DNA of 64,000 nucleotides. Origin: Chiridota heheva (taxonomy: Eukaryota > Echinodermata > Holothuroidea > Apodida > Chiridotidae). The DNA is taken from assembly GCA_020152595.1 (NCBI GenBank), contig JAIGNY010002759.1:196001-260000 (forward strand), given 5' to 3'. Below the pieces are notes generated by a model, which made no database searches, was not told where the DNA came from, and saw only the letters and a program-made list of their open reading frames with translations. Numbering within the stretch: the stretch's first letter is position 1; every line of letters starts with the position of its first letter. This document shows, one piece after another, positions 21,807-35,340 of the stretch. The position numbers and the translations under genes were made by a program.

Positions 21807-23429
21807 AGAAGAGTACTGGTATGGGATCCTGACAGACAGTTTTAAGATCCCTTCCCCCCCCCCCTTCCCCCCTTCCTCTTTCCTCCCAAAGAGCATCTTA
21901 GAGTAGGAATTAACTATCAAATTTCCCATGGTTCTGAATAAAGCTGTCGAAAATTTTCCCACAAGAAATTGTGACAGAAATAATATTAATTTAGTACATA
22001 CAGCTTTATATGCTTCCCTCTTTCGCACTTAAACAGGGAACGATTTTAGAGCACATATATACTGTTGCTTACTAAAGAAACGTTTTCAATAAAAAAAATA
22101 TATACAACATTTTATGGAAAATATATATATATATATAGAACTGAAACTTTTTCCAGTTTTGGAACATCTAGGGGGAGAAGACATTTTCAAAGGCTGGAAT
22201 CAAGGAAAGAAATATACAACAATACTTTATAAGCAGTGACCAGTCTAGCTTCCTTCAAATTTTGTAGTAAGTCAAGAAATCCTTGAACTTTCATCAGTCA
22301 TAAATCCAAAATTAAATATTTTATTTCCACAAATTACAAGAATTAGTGCAGTGATCAAAAAAAAATATTCTATGTGAAAGAAAACATTAAAAGAAAGAGA
22401 ATGTTGAGGAAACTATGTCAATACACTACTCCTTTATATAAATTCAAATTTGAAGTTCTGCCTCAACTATGTAGAAACCACTGGCTGCTGCACAAGGCTG
22501 GGGCCATCCTCCTCACTTTCTTAACAACTGTCGAAGTGTCATAAAGAAAGTATAAAAGTTATCTCCAAATTTCTTCAAAGGTAAATTACTTGTCTACAGT
22601 ATATTCAGGTTTACTATTTTCCTAATAAATCCAAACGTTTGGAAGCCAAACAATTTTAGGAAATGTATGATGAAAATACTCTTGGTTGTTTATAAATGTG
22701 AGGATGTGATGTCACATAGACTGCTTTCAGTTGTTTCTACACATGCAGTACTAGACAGAACTTTCACAATGTAAATATCCTTAAGCATACTTTCTTCTTC
22801 ACTTCTTGCCCTTTAATGTCTATTGTTCAGAAATAATGAAGACTTTTCTACGTTAAATAAAATAAATATATATATATATATATATATATGGTTTATCCTA
22901 TTCACTTCAAGAGATAATGTTTGATCAATTTGTTTAGTACCCAAAGGCTATCTCAAAAACTATTTCAAGTAGCATACATAAATATCTATTGTGATGTCAC
23001 AATTTGTATCCTACATACTACAAGTCTGCAGGAAGGTACTGTAGGTATTAAGGTGTTTTGTATTCCTTTCTCAACAGCTGAGGTTATATATGTCCGTCCA
23101 CAGCCATTCAATACACCAGTCATTAAGCACTGGTGAATGAAGACCCACCCGAGATTGAACCCAGTAACTTTAGCTTGCCAAGCTGATGCACCACACCAAG
23201 GTCTCGGCAGGAAGAGTTTAGAATAAAGGGAGTCTAGAGAAGTGCCTATTATCATTCTATCACCTCATGCAAATTAATAAATGGAACAAACCAGTACTAT
23301 TACACAGCTACAATCCCTGACGCTGTACACCTAGTGAGAGGATCCTATTTTGTAGTTTTTTGATCTGATTCGTCCGGGATTCAGCCCTCAACTCACTGGC
23401 TAGGTAAAAGGTTGCTGACCAGTACTTAC
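21807..23429. other. intron, no gene seen
   Basis: AT-rich intron sequence with a C-rich run near 21855-21885 (minus-strand G tract), an AT dinucleotide run near 22125 and a TA run near 22868-22889. No exon signal is found. Confidence 0.45.
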
Positions 23430-23996
23430 CAACACGCCTTGGAGGATGGAGTGGTCTTGGTGGTGCTCTCTTGGGTGGGGGTGGGTGCGATGAAACCAAC
23501 TGATGATCCTCTTTATGCCCTCTAGATTTGGGCGGTGTGTTTGCAAGGTTTACGTACCGATTCATTTCAACATTATCATACGCGTTCCGATCTTTCATTG
23601 TGGCGTACGGCGAATCTGTCGTAAAATATGTATCCGTTAACAGATCACCCGACAACAACGTGTCTGCGTTTGAAAAGTTTGTTGGGGTCTGAATTGCACT
23701 TGCGGGTTTACTACTTAAAGGATCAAAAGAAGTGTCTGAGGCGAAACGATTCGCAAAAGTTTTTGCTTGAAGTGGCTGATGCTGACTGCCAAAGGTAGGC
23801 ATTCCAAAGGGATCTAGTCTTTGATTACTGTGCTGTGACGTGGGGTAACTGTATCTCTCATTTGTTGAACGTGGAGGAGCAGATGATAAAGAAGTTGGAC
23901 CAAAGTTCTTATTGGGATCCTGATTCATGTACCTTCGATATCGTGCAAGCCACTGGAACTGGGGTGCAATGCCACGTTTTATACTTTCAAGGTTAG
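23430..23996 (-). CDS. INPP5B: INPP5B/OCRL-like exon e (end of PH domain and long linker)
   Basis: This is a 567-base exon, the largest coding block seen. It begins NLESIKRGIAPQFQWLARYR, which matches the F-L-W-L-S-R-Y helix closing the INPP5B PH domain. A low-complexity linker of about 165 residues follows, rich in S, T, P, N and Q. Near its end are several tyrosines in acidic or polar settings (DTYFTTD, SPYATM, NAYDNVEMNRYVNL) and a proline/arginine run, PPPPKRAPPRPLHPPRR, of SH3-ligand type. The YATM tetrapeptide fits the YxxM motif bound by PI3-kinase p85 SH2 domains. The donor is GTTG|GTAAGTAC. Linkers of this family are usually poorly conserved, so the tyrosine motifs may be lineage-specific. 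Their use is inference only. Confidence 0.75.
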
Positions 23997-24124
23997 CTGC
24001 AAATATGAGAGAAAGGAATAATAAATAATCTGTTCTTGGAGTATAAAACTGTTTAACACTGTTTTCATATGCCTTACCAACTTACTATGCTTATGCTTAT
24101 GCGATTTATACTTTGTTTAGGTTT

Positions 24125-24772
24125 TGGCTTGATTTGTTGTTGTTTAACGCCACCACAACAGTCAAATGTGCCAAGAGGGTCTTAAAAAGTAAGGTGCTTG
24201 AGTTAGGACAGAGAGGAAAGAGAGGTGGGATAGAGGGAAGGAGGGAGAGAAGGTGGATAAAGGAAAGAAGTTAAGGTAATAAACGGAAGGTGAGGAAGGT
24301 AGGGCAGAGAAGGTGAGGAAGGTAGGGCAGAGAAGGTGAGGAAGGTAGGGCAGAGAAAGTGAGGAAGGTAGGGCAGAGAAGGTGAGGAAGGTAGGGCAGA
24401 GAAGGTGAGGAAGGTAGGGCAGAGAAGATGAGGAAGGTAGGGCCGAGAAGATGAGGAAGGTAGGACCGAGAAGATGAGGAAGGTAGGGCAGAGAAGAGAA
24501 GGAAAGGAAAGTTCAGATCAGGTGGAATAAATTGCTGTTGCAGAGAAAGGTGATGAAGTTGGAGGTACAGTAGGATTGTTCTTGAAAAGATCAGAAATTG
24601 AGATGGAGGGGAGAGGTGTGGTCTGGAGTTCAGGTATAAGGTATGCTTGATCAAGAGGTCGGTGTTGCATGTAGGGTAGAGAGGAGCAGGGGAGCCGGAA
24701 AATAGGTGAGTGGGTGAAAAAGGTGTGGCCGAGGCAGATGCGGGTAATAACAACACGGGAGGACGTTCGAAA
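24125..24772 (-). mobile_element. RNase H LINE, truncated copy with internal 23-bp array
   Basis: The family 3' tail is at 24125-24190 (GTTTAACGCCACCACAACAG, TCAAATGTGCCAAGAGGGT). The minus strand farther on encodes RICLGHTFFTHS, the counterpart of RLRIGHTHLTHS in the fuller copies. Between them a 23-bp motif (GAGGAAGGTAGGGCAGAGAA) is repeated about nine times (24285-24500). The 5' part is cut where the element at 24773 begins. Confidence 0.75.
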
Positions 24773-25366
24773 AGTGTTGAAATTTCCTTTCATTTGATAT
24801 ATAAATAAAGGCATACCCCCCTCTAATTAGAACCTGTCCTATAAGAAATATATTACACCTCTCCAGTTTGAACAACTACTTGGTGCAGAGGAAATGTACA
24901 TGGCTAGCATGCGAGCACTCCGGGTTCGAGTCTTACCATGACCACTGCGTAATTATTTTTCTGCTGCAGCTTTCAGGGGTCGTTTGACTTTTATCATTTT
25001 TGATGTGTTTTCATCTTTCCTTTCTTTCTAAATATTATAGATTAATGTCATTGGTAAGAAAATTTCACAAAAAATCTTAATATGTAACACAAATCTCTGT
25101 TCTCAATACTGACCAGAAGTTAAACTTCTGCAAAGATTGACCATTTGTTGACCAAATTTAGCCAAAAATTGCTTAATTTGCATAATTTTGTCCAACATTT
25201 CCTAAATTGGTTTTAATAACTTGAAAGATAAATATCATAGCATCTATTTCAATCAAACTTATAATGAATGAAAGAAAATAAAAGGAAAGTTGTCAAAAAC
25301 GCATATGAAAAACAAGTTACGAAAATTGGGGTCGCTTTTTTCAAAGCCCTGGTAGAGTAAGGGTTA
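24773..25366. mobile_element. TTAACCC-family element, left-truncated copy
   Basis: It begins within the shared AATTTCCTTTCATTTGATAT segment. It carries the tRNA-like boxes (TTGGTGCAGAGG at 24880; GGGTTCGAGTCTTACC at 24922) and ends CTGGTAGAGTAAGGGTTAA. The left half of the family is missing, replaced by the LINE fragment. Confidence 0.7.
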
Positions 25367-28319
25367 AAGTATATCAACGACTGTCTGCATGGCAAACTGT
25401 TAACAACTTGAATGACAGTCCGGGAGCATGCCATTATTAGGAACATCTATAACACACAAGAATATCTAAGTCATGCAGCCGGATTGTTCTAATGTTCGAT
25501 AAAATGTCATAGTTTCAAATTTATATAATTCAAATATTGAAAAACATTATGTTGAAATACATTTAAATGTTCAAAATGGCTTGTTTCGTGCCTAAAAGCC
25601 TAGCTGTATTGTCTATTATGTGTAATATTTCAAAAATAATAATAATAATAATTATGCATTTTTAAAGCACCAATCTATCTATGCCAACATAATCCGAGGC
25701 GCTGAGAAGGAAGATAGCGAATAAATTGCATAGAACATATGAAACATATCAAATGGGAGTGGAAACTAGTTAGCCATGACAGTAATGAAGATATTTTCAT
25801 GAGTTTTAAGAAGTCCCCTAGCAAAGATATTTTTCCCAGACACATTTCAAATTTGAGAATATGTAACATTACATAAGGCTGTAAAGTTAGGATAGCAAAG
25901 GATTATGGGAAATATCACAAAATGGCAGCTTCCATGTAACAAAATGTTCCTATTTTTAGGAAAATTTGTGTTCCTTAAACAGGCATGCTCCCAGACTGAA
26001 TGAGAAACTGGTCAGACAAAAGCTTGCTGTACTTCTTCATATCCATTCTGTACTACTAAATAACTCCAACTCAATATGATTAGATGATTTAGTTTCACTG
26101 GAATTTTTACTGCAGTTTCCATATTGAAGCTGGTAATTCCTTTAGAAAATACCTAATGCCAATTACATCTTGAACTAGTCTTAATGCTATAGTGCTTTTA
26201 ATTTGAATGAAACAACAGGCAGAATGCTTCACTTTTTGTATCCTCTGTTCTGTTAATCACTCCAATTCCATAAAAAGAATAGTTCTGCTTCAATAGTCAC
26301 AAAAACGTGCTAGTATTCCACAAAGCTGTTTTTACTAACACCTTTAAATCAATCACAATAATCTCTTTCTATCTGAAAACATGGAAACTTGATAGGAATA
26401 AAGCAGCTCCTGAATTTACTTCCTTGTAAAAAAATGTCTCAGATCGACTATGACAATGTGTATGAGTTCCTACCCAAACAATGTATGCTAAGTAACATTG
26501 AAAGTTCATACTGTCTGTAGGGCAAGATAAGATGTTTATACAATACCTATGAGAAAACTCTTGTTATACTTACAAGACAATTTTCAAGTTGAGAAGGAAG
26601 TCACAAGGGATACAAACACTGTATTGAAATCAGTCTTAAAACCTTGGAGTGCAGGAATAGGGAAAGAAAGTTTAGGCATAAATCTTTGAATTTTGGGAAC
26701 ATTTTTTCTGCTTTGGGTTAATTGCTGATCAAATTTGGAGAAATGTTCAATGTATGTTAAATATGTGGTAAGAATTGACAGGCATTTCTTTCAGATTAGT
26801 TTTTTTCACATTGTTTGTTTGCCCTTTCTTGCAGAATTTTTTTTTTTTTTTCTCCACAGATCACTGAAATAGAATATTTCCTGACAACACTTTCGACCAA
26901 CACTGACTGATTCACTTAGGTTTTATTGTATCAAGAACACAAAACAGAATCAAAACAAATCTCTTCACTTTCAGATTGTTGATTCCTTTTGCTCACTTTT
27001 CATATCTCACTGATGCTTTGTGTGTGATTTGGGATTTTCTTTGCCTTGCCTGACACACTTGTTACAAACAGGCAGACAACTTTGTATTCCATCAGTCAAT
27101 CACAAGCTCTTCTGGAAGGTGCACTTCATTTCCTCCACAGTAACAGCAACAGTCAACAAGGCAAAAGTAGAGGCAGCCATTTTGTGGGGATTTGTACTTA
27201 TTTTTACAAAGCGTTTAGATTTGAAAAATAATATGAAAAATAATAATAATTTAAAAGCCGCCCCTATTTTTCAGCAAGTTAGGAGCGGCAGAGGAGTGAA
27301 AAGAAACAACTTTGTTTACATCTTATTCTTTATAAATTTCTTTCCTAAATCTCAGTCACTGAGAGTAATGACACAGTTTTCATGCCAATCAGTTCAAAAT
27401 ATTTTTAAAAAACAAATTCTGAACGTTTCTAGATGTCAGCCTCACAACCAGTGATGAGAGACTATTCTAGTAGAATTTTATTGGGGGTACAGTACTTCAA
27501 AAGCAAAGCTTCTGCACTATTTTAAAAGTTTATGATAGACAATTAAGACAAGGATCTTATATATAAGAAGCTAGCACAGTATCGCATTAATATATCTGAA
27601 GCTTAAAACTTTGCTAACTAAAGCCTGAAAATTCAACATCTTCAAACCTTTGAATCTTGGAAGTTTTACTGCTTTAATGTTTATCAATTTTACAGCAATT
27701 TAGCTAACCAGTTGCCACTACATGTCCAATAAGCAGCATTTCTTAATAGAAGGCCCACGGGACAAATCTAACCAGTCAGACAATCCAATCTGGCCCGCGA
27801 ACAATAGTCGTAGCGGGAAAAAAAAATCTGAATGAGATAGGTAAAAATCCCAAAATAATTGTTCATTTGGGGTTTTTCCTAGGCAGATCTGCGCACTATA
27901 ACATCGCGGCTTATCAAGCAAAATGTTATTTTTAGTTCCGTTATAAAATGTGCAGACTTGCGGCTTTGTCAAAGGAAGGCTGATAAGAGAACCGGCCACA
28001 TCTGCCATACATCATTCTTATCGCGCGCGCTCTTTTCTTTGTATTCAGGGATTGTTTTGACTGGTTTTGTTTGTCACGAGACGCTGGTTTTGTGATGCGA
28101 TTGGCCCACGGCCTAGGGCTGTTGTGAAATGATGGCCCTTGGAAAAAATTATTCAAGAACCCTTGCTTTAAATAGTCAACTTACTCTACATACTCTTATC
28201 ATTTTATATTGAAATTTATATACAGTAGAAATATTGTTATCATATTTTGCTAAGAGATACAAAACGTGGCATAAGACTTCTAGGGTACTTACAGAATGGA
28301 TTATGAAAAATAGAAAGAC
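25367..28319. other. intron, no gene seen
   Basis: Long AT-rich intron between exons 36.05 kb and 23.9 kb. There is an ATA run near 25638 and a T run near 26837. Short open frames have no recognisable domain and no splice-compatible context. Confidence 0.45.
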
Positions 28320-29440
28320 TATTAGGAGCCTTATGGAATTAAAGTGATGACTAATGTTCCCAAAAAGATAGGAGAATTTCAGTTTACGGAATCAAAGTGA
28401 TGGCTAATGTTCCAAAAAGACAAAGAGATTTTCAGTTTACGGAATTAAAGTGATGACTAATGTTCCCAGAAAGACAAGAGAATTTCAGTTTACGGAATTA
28501 AAGTGATGGCTAATGTTCCCAAAGGGACAAAGAGATTTTCAGTTTACGGAATTGAAGTGATGACTAATGTTCTTAGAAAGACAAGAGAATTTCAATTTAC
28601 GGAATTAAAGTAATGACTAATGTTCCCAAAAAGACAAGAGAATTTCAATTTACGGAATTAAAGTGATGACTAATGTTCCTAAAAAGACAAAGAGACTTTC
28701 AGTTTACAGAATTAAAGTGATGACTAATGTTCCCACAAAGACAAGAGATTTTCAGTTTACGGAATTAAAGTAATGACTAATGTTCCCAAAAAGACAAGAG
28801 AATTTCAGTTTATGGAATTAAAGTGATGACTAATGTTCCTAAAAAGACAAAGAGATTTTCAGTTTACAGAATTAAAGTGATAACTAATGTTCCCAGAAAG
28901 ACAAAAGATTTTCAGTTTATGGAATTAAAGTGATGACTAATGTTCCCAAAAAGACAAGAGATTTTTAGTTTACGAAATTAAAGTGATGTTTCCAAAAAGA
29001 CAAGAGATTTTCAGTTTACGGAATTAAAGTGATGACTAATGTTCCTAAAAAGACTAAAGATTTTCAGTTTATGAAATTAAAGTGATGACTAATGTTCCCC
29101 AAAAGGCAAGAGACTTTCAGTTTACAGAATTAAAGTGATGACTAATGTTCCCACAAAGACAAGAGATTTTAGTTTACGGAATTAAAGTGATGACTAATGT
29201 TCCCAAAAAGACAAAAGACTTTCAGTTTACAGAATTAAAGTGATGACTAATGTTCCCACAAAGACAAGAGATTTTCAGTTTACGGAATTAAAGTAATGAC
29301 TAATGTTCCCACAAAGACAAGAGATTTTCACTTTACGGAAGTAAAGTGATGACTAATGTTCCCACAAAGACAAGAGATTTTCAGTTTACGAAATTAAAGT
29401 GATGACTTATGTTCCCAGAAAGACAAGAGATTTTCAGTTT
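28320..29440. repeat. ~52-bp tandem array, ~21 units
   Basis: The unit is TTTCAGTTTACGGAATTAAA, then GTGATGACTAATGTTCCCAA and AAAGACAAGAGA. Single-base length changes (ACAAGAG versus ACAAAGAG) prevent a continuous frame. One unit near 28985 is shortened (GTGATGTTTCC). Confidence 0.93.
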
Positions 29441-31946
29441 CAGTAAATAACTTTTTTGTAAGCACTTTCTTTTTCTTTGAACTTTTAAAGACATTTGTAA
29501 TAAAATATATTTTAGTCCACCAGGGACCTTTTAATGCATGTTTGAAGTATAAGGTATAAAGTCGTCAAACACAAACTCAACATGAAAGAGACAGCTTTTT
29601 GAGATTTGTTTCGCGAAAAAATAGAAGTAATAGATTGGAGACAAGTTTGACCACATAAAATATTTTTGGTTTTGATGATTTTAATATGGTTAAAGCTCAA
29701 ACAAACATGTAGAAATGATTGGTATCAGATAAATGAGATGTATTATCATACAAGTACATATAGTAATGTAGCCCCACATTCCTCAGAGTTTCTTGCAAAT
29801 TTTCATTTACATACATTGGCAATGATTGCATTGTTAGCACATTTGTAAAACATTATCTAATGGATTAACTGTGATTTACCACCAGAAATAAATTATCTAA
29901 ACAATTATGTTTTCAATCAATAAAGCAATTTAGAAAATAAAATCTTCATCAACAATTCTAAACCAATCAAGTGTGTAACTTCCTTTCCTAAACAGGCCTT
30001 TCACTGACACCAGTAATCTTTAAAATAACAATTTTGACAATTTAGAAATTGGTGAAAATATATTTACGGTCAAATGTTCAAAAGATTTTGCAAGCTTTAT
30101 AAGCTTTACAGCAAGCTCGAGGATTTTAACCTCAAATATAAAATATTCCTCAGAATAAAAGAACATTTTAGGGGTTCTAAAAAGTACTAATACTACCTTA
30201 GAAATTGTTTAATTTTGTATTTATAGTTGCTACAAACACTGGAATCTAAATGAATCTAAGTGGCATTTGTTGATGAAAATAATCCTGTAATATTTGTATC
30301 AAGAAGACTATTATTTAATCAAACTTAGAGATTTCATTTTTAACAATCAAATTATTTTTGGTTTTGACATAGAAGTGAACAAAGAAATCCTTGACACAAA
30401 AAATCTATGTAATTGTGTGATGAATATTAGTTTAATAAATTGCGAAAGAGGGAAGCATATAAAAATGTATTTATTGCATTAACATTATTTCTGATGACGT
30501 TTTTTTTGTGGGAATTTTTTTGACACCTTTACAATATTTAGAACAGTGAGAAATTGTTTAAAAATTCCATCTTAGCTTGCCAGTGCCTTGTCACGAATCA
30601 ACCACAGGCCAGCTTAATTCTGTGGTCAATCTGTGACGACTAGGCACAATGAATTATCATTGTAGAAAGAGCATCAAGGTGCTGGTGGATAGTCTTTACA
30701 CTGAATAATCAAATAGTTCATCAGGTTACCTAATCAACCATCGGTTTGTCGAAATGAAATTGAAGACAAGCTTGTTTATAGTTCTACAATATTGGAACAT
30801 AACCAACAGACTTGTTTTATGTGTTAGAAATGCTGAGCTTGGCAATATGCCTAATTATTTGGTTTTGTTCCCTTAAAATCATATGCAACATTTATATGAA
30901 CATACATCTACACTGTACTGTGAATAACACAATGACCAGCCATATTAAGGCTATCAAACCATTTTGCAAAATTGTGTTTGCTTCCTGATAACATGATATC
31001 TTTTTTTTGGTAGAAAAGACGATTTGATTTTTAAAATGAATGATGAGTTTAATCAAAAGCCAACCTCAAACAGAACTACTTCCAGCAGTCAGGCAGGTAC
31101 TGCGCTACTGTAGTGGTGAATGTTGCTTTCAGTCAAACAATGCAGTTATTTTAATAAAAGTTAAGTTTTACAATTAAAATTCCGAATTTGAATTTTTAAT
31201 TTTGGGTGGAACATTAAGAATTTTTGGCCCTTAGACCCTCAAATCCCACAACCTTGATTTTCTCAAAATCAAGGGTAATCCACACCATTTAACCCCAGAG
31301 ACTTCACAATTCATTGACTAGCAACCAGCTATTGTTACACCATACACAACACAGGGGTAATCTATACCTTCTTAACTGACAGCATCTTCATAGTCTATTC
31401 ACACTTCACTTGTTAGCAACCAGCTACTGTTACACTGTACACAATAGGTCATTCATCTAGGGCTCAAGCCTCATAACTACTCTTTAGTGAAGCAAATCAG
31501 ATTAGTCCTTGGCTGGGCCTAAGTATAAATATACACTATATGCTTGGGAGGACTTTGTGCAAAACCCATGAATGATTGATGGACCATTCCTCCTAAAGAT
31601 GGTTATTTCATTATAAAGTGCTACAATCTAAATATTTTAAAATACTAATATTTTAGTTCGCAACGAATCTCATAAGAGATATGTGGCAGGTGAGTCATAT
31701 TTGAATGGGTTTGAATGAGGTGTATACCTATTCTGCATGCCTCAGTTAACATTCTAAACAAAACCATTTGTCAAGTGCCTACAAATGCTTTTAATTTGTA
31801 AAAGATTGAATCCAAGAATTTCAAAGACGATACATATCAATGATATCACATAGTATCCACATCAAACTGCATACCGTATGTGAAAAAGGACACCTGAAAA
31901 TAATATGAGGAAGTCATTTATGTTTTGGAAGGAGGAAATTGCAATT
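29441..31946. other. intron; diverged interspersed repeat near 30410-30570
   Basis: AT-rich intron. The stretch 30410-30570 (AAGAGGGAAGCATATAAAAA, TGTGGGAATTTTTTTGACAC) resembles 49005-49160 (AAGAGGAAGTATATAAAG, GGTGGGAAGATTTTTGATAC), so both are old copies of one element. Nothing else is recognised. Confidence 0.45.
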
Positions 31947-31947
31947 T

Positions 31948-32567
31948 AAAGGAATATTCCCATGTTTTTTCATAAACTTTCACAAGAAAGAGATATTTTT
32001 TAGAAACAATTTAGAACAAAAATCTGTTAATATGTTATTTCTACTTGGAGATATTCAAATTTAAAGGTTGACAAAAAATGCTAATAAACGAATAGGAAAA
32101 GGCTCAGTATGACATCACAGCAACACATTTAGGCTCAGTATGACATCATAGCAACACATTCTCCCATTAAGTTTATGTACATGTATTTCATTAAAAAAAA
32201 AGAGTATCCTTTTTTATTTCTAAAACCTGCTAGAAAAATAAATTGATGAAAGTCAGGTATTTATCTACATTGCCAAATATACCCCCTACTTCAATAACTT
32301 TTGAAAAATTATTTCAAATCATACAGAAACAACTATTTAACATTCAAAGAAATACATAAACATTTGCAATGGAATTGCCTCTATGACATAATCAAACACA
32401 AATTCATCAAACTGTATAAAAACTTTAAAATGTAATTGGGAAATCTTTTAAAAATCCATATCTCCTGACCGCAATATGATATCAATCTGATTTTTGTACC
32501 AAATTGGCTCTAAACGTATGCTCTTTCAAATACAATTTTACAAAAAAATCCATGGGAATATTCCTTT
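31948..32567. mobile_element. fold-back/TIR element, family AAAGGAATATTCCCATG
   Basis: AAAGGAATATTCCCATG at 31948-31964 is matched exactly in inverse by CATGGGAATATTCCTTT at 32551-32567. The 620-bp interior is AT-rich and non-coding and includes a 33-bp direct doublet (GGCTCAGTATGACATCA, 32101 and 32134). A related element is at 40623-41712. Confidence 0.75.
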
Positions 32568-33264
32568 CAGTACATGCATGTAGAGGGCTATAAGGTTGTA
32601 CATATTTAAAATAAAAGAATCAAAGAGCAAATATATGCTGCCAGTAGTAGTATATAGAATTCAAGCAAGTAGGCCTATGTGCTGTGGGTAGGAACTGATT
32701 AATCTTCCCTTCACCAAATAGCAAGCACAAGAATACACATGGGGAAATACTGTACCTATAAGGAATGATAAGATGAAGTTAGTGTAATTATAACAAGCAA
32801 TGCGTGGCTTATTATATCTTTTACAGTGCTAAAAAATTAATTTAAGATACAATAGGGCAATTCTGCAAGAGTTTTACATGTACGACTGTCACTGAGCATG
32901 TAATTTTCTCTGCATATTGCTAGGGAGGAGGGATCAGGCAGTTTGCTGGGATCTTCGGCAGAAAATCTGTGAGAATTATATCCATCACTAAAAACAGTTA
33001 AGGATACTGTAGATACAGTATTACTTTTCTGTCGAGTCATGAACTTTTGAAGTAACGAAGCAAAACAATTCCTGTAAGCAGATCTCTTTCACACTGAATG
33101 GCAACTGGACTGACATGCAAGTAGAACAAACAACATTCGAGGCCCGGGGCTACCATGAAGCTTTAAATTGTTGAATGCTTACTGTACTGCCAATCCCGAC
33201 AGCTGTAACTGGTCGGAATACATGTAACAAAACAGGCTAAATACTGTGACCTTTGCTTTTAGAC
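32568..33264. other. intron, no gene seen
   Basis: AT-rich intron sequence; no recognisable exon or repeat. Confidence 0.4.
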
Positions 33265-33860
33265 ATTCAGGTTTGGTTTGGTTTGTTGATGTTGACCGGC
33301 ACCGCGACAGTCAGAGTCAAATGTGCCAAGAAGGTGTTAATAAATAATGGTGTAAGAGTTAGGATAGTGAGGAGATGGAAGGTTTGTAAGGGAGATAAAG
33401 GAGAAAGGCTGAATGTGGGAGAAAAACTAGGTGAAAAGAAAGGGGTGTGTAAGGATAGGTGTAGAAGGGGAGATGGGGAGGAGATTATATGTGGTGGAAG
33501 AGGTTTTGTTGCAGAGGAAGTTGATGTTTGACGAAGAATTGTTTTCGAATAGGTCAGAGATTGAGGAGAGTGAGGAGAGAAGAGGTCTGGAGTTTTGGTA
33601 TAGGGACAGGTTAAAAAAATATGCTTGATGGAGGGATCAATTTGCAAGTGGGGCACAGAGGGGCAGGGGAGCTGGGATTAAATAAGAGAGGAGTGGCCGA
33701 GGCGGATGACAACAATTTCTTCCCTGCAGTTGCGACTATGCGGAGGGGTGTTGGTTCCAACTTTAGGTTTGATGATGTGAAGTTTATTACTGGTTTCGTA
33801 ATTCCAGGAGTTTTGCTAGGTTTTGTTGATGTAGTTGGAGAGACAGTCAGACTGAACTTA
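33265..33860 (-). mobile_element. RNase H LINE, truncated copy
   Basis: The tail is intact: TTGACCGGCACCGCGACAGT and CAGAGTCAAATGTGCCAAGA at 33291-33331. The purine-rich plus-strand body that follows matches, on the minus strand, the segment after RNase H in the fuller copies (CPSVPHLQIDPSIKHIFLTC). The similarity fades near 33860. Confidence 0.75.
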
Positions 33861-34519
33861 AGGTTCTGTACATCTCATATAGGTTTACTTCTAAGTCACA
33901 AGGGAGATATTCACTATTCTGTTCCCCCATTCAGTACTGAGAGGATATGTCTGTACTGATTCCTGCACTCCACAAGAATAATATTCCTAATCAAAATAAA
34001 TACCAATTACATATCATCAAAAATAAAGCAAAACTGTTAGGGCCATAAATCCAAACAACATTTCTAAACATTTCTATCAAAAACAATTTTCAGAAAAATA
34101 AATTAAAATCCATGATTAGTAATACCACATACTGTAAGCTCCTACAAGTAAGAAAACAAGGACTAGAATTACAGCAATCTCCAGAGGGCATCACTCAGAA
34201 ACCCTTGACCCACCAACTTATAACCCCAAACATTCTCATTCTCACTCTTGATCCTAGTTGCAGTTTACATCCTAAACACTTGAGGATCATCACTTGTTAT
34301 TATTGTTTTCAGTTTAATTCAGGCTAAGCATTCATGGCTTGAGCTCTCTACAGGCTAGATTCACATTTCATCATTTTCATTCATGGCAAAAACGAATTGT
34401 TTTGATTTTACTGATACTAGAGACCACTTCACTTGATTTTCTTTTGAGTCAAGAAAATTCATTGTATGGCTGTTTTTTTATGGCATGACCCCATTGTTCA
34501 AGACATTCAATTGGAAAGT

Positions 34520-35340
34520 TTCAAGCAAGTGTTGATAAATCTTGCCTTAAAATATCCCCACCCCTCCATTTTTGCCCTTGCCCTATACTTATACATCCCA
34601 AATTTCAATCACTTCTTCTGTAAGCAGAAACAAAACCACACATCAAATTTGAACCAAATCCAGTCTTCAGTTCTTGAGATATTTTGATCACAGACAAAAT
34701 GTCCCCACCCCTCATTGCACTTTTCCCCTGTCTCAAAATGTATTCACTTCTTTCTTAAGCAGTAACAAAGCCACACAGCAAATCTAATCCAAATCCAATC
34801 ATCAGTTCTTGAGATATCTTGATGACAAACACATAAACTAACAAATAGAGGCAAAAACATGACCCAACCCCTCCATTTGCACTCTTCCCGTTTGCACTTC
34901 GTCCTTAGGCAGTGACAAAACTACACACCAATTTTGATGAGAATTCAATCATCAGTTCTTGAGATATCATGATGACTGACAAACACAAACTCACCTTAAA
35001 ATGTCCCCACCCGTCCATTTGCACCATTCCCCTTTTCCAATACGTCTCAAATTTTAATCACTTCTTCTTTAGGCAGTAACAAAACCACATAGCATATCTA
35101 ATCCAAATCCAATCTTCACTTCTTAAGATATCTTGATCACAGACAAAAGACAAACAAACAGAACACGTCCCCACCCGTCCATTTGCACTCTTCCCCGGTT
35201 CCAAGATGTCTCAAATTATAAACGCTTCGTCCTTTATAAGCAGTAACAAAACCACACACCAAATTTGATCAGAATCCAATCATCAGTTTTTGAGATATCT
35301 TGGTGACAAACAAACGGGCAAAAACATAACCTTTATCTAA
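34520..35340. repeat. degenerate tandem repeat, units of ~140-167 bp
   Basis: CCCACCCCTCCATTTGCAC, then TTAGGCAGTAACAAAACCAC, TCCAATCATCAGTTCTTGAG and ATATCTTGATGACAAACA recur five times. One inverted unit is at 51900-52015. The motif CTTGAGATATC with a following ACAAAC tract also occurs in the repeats at 37.9-38.3 kb. Confidence 0.8.
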
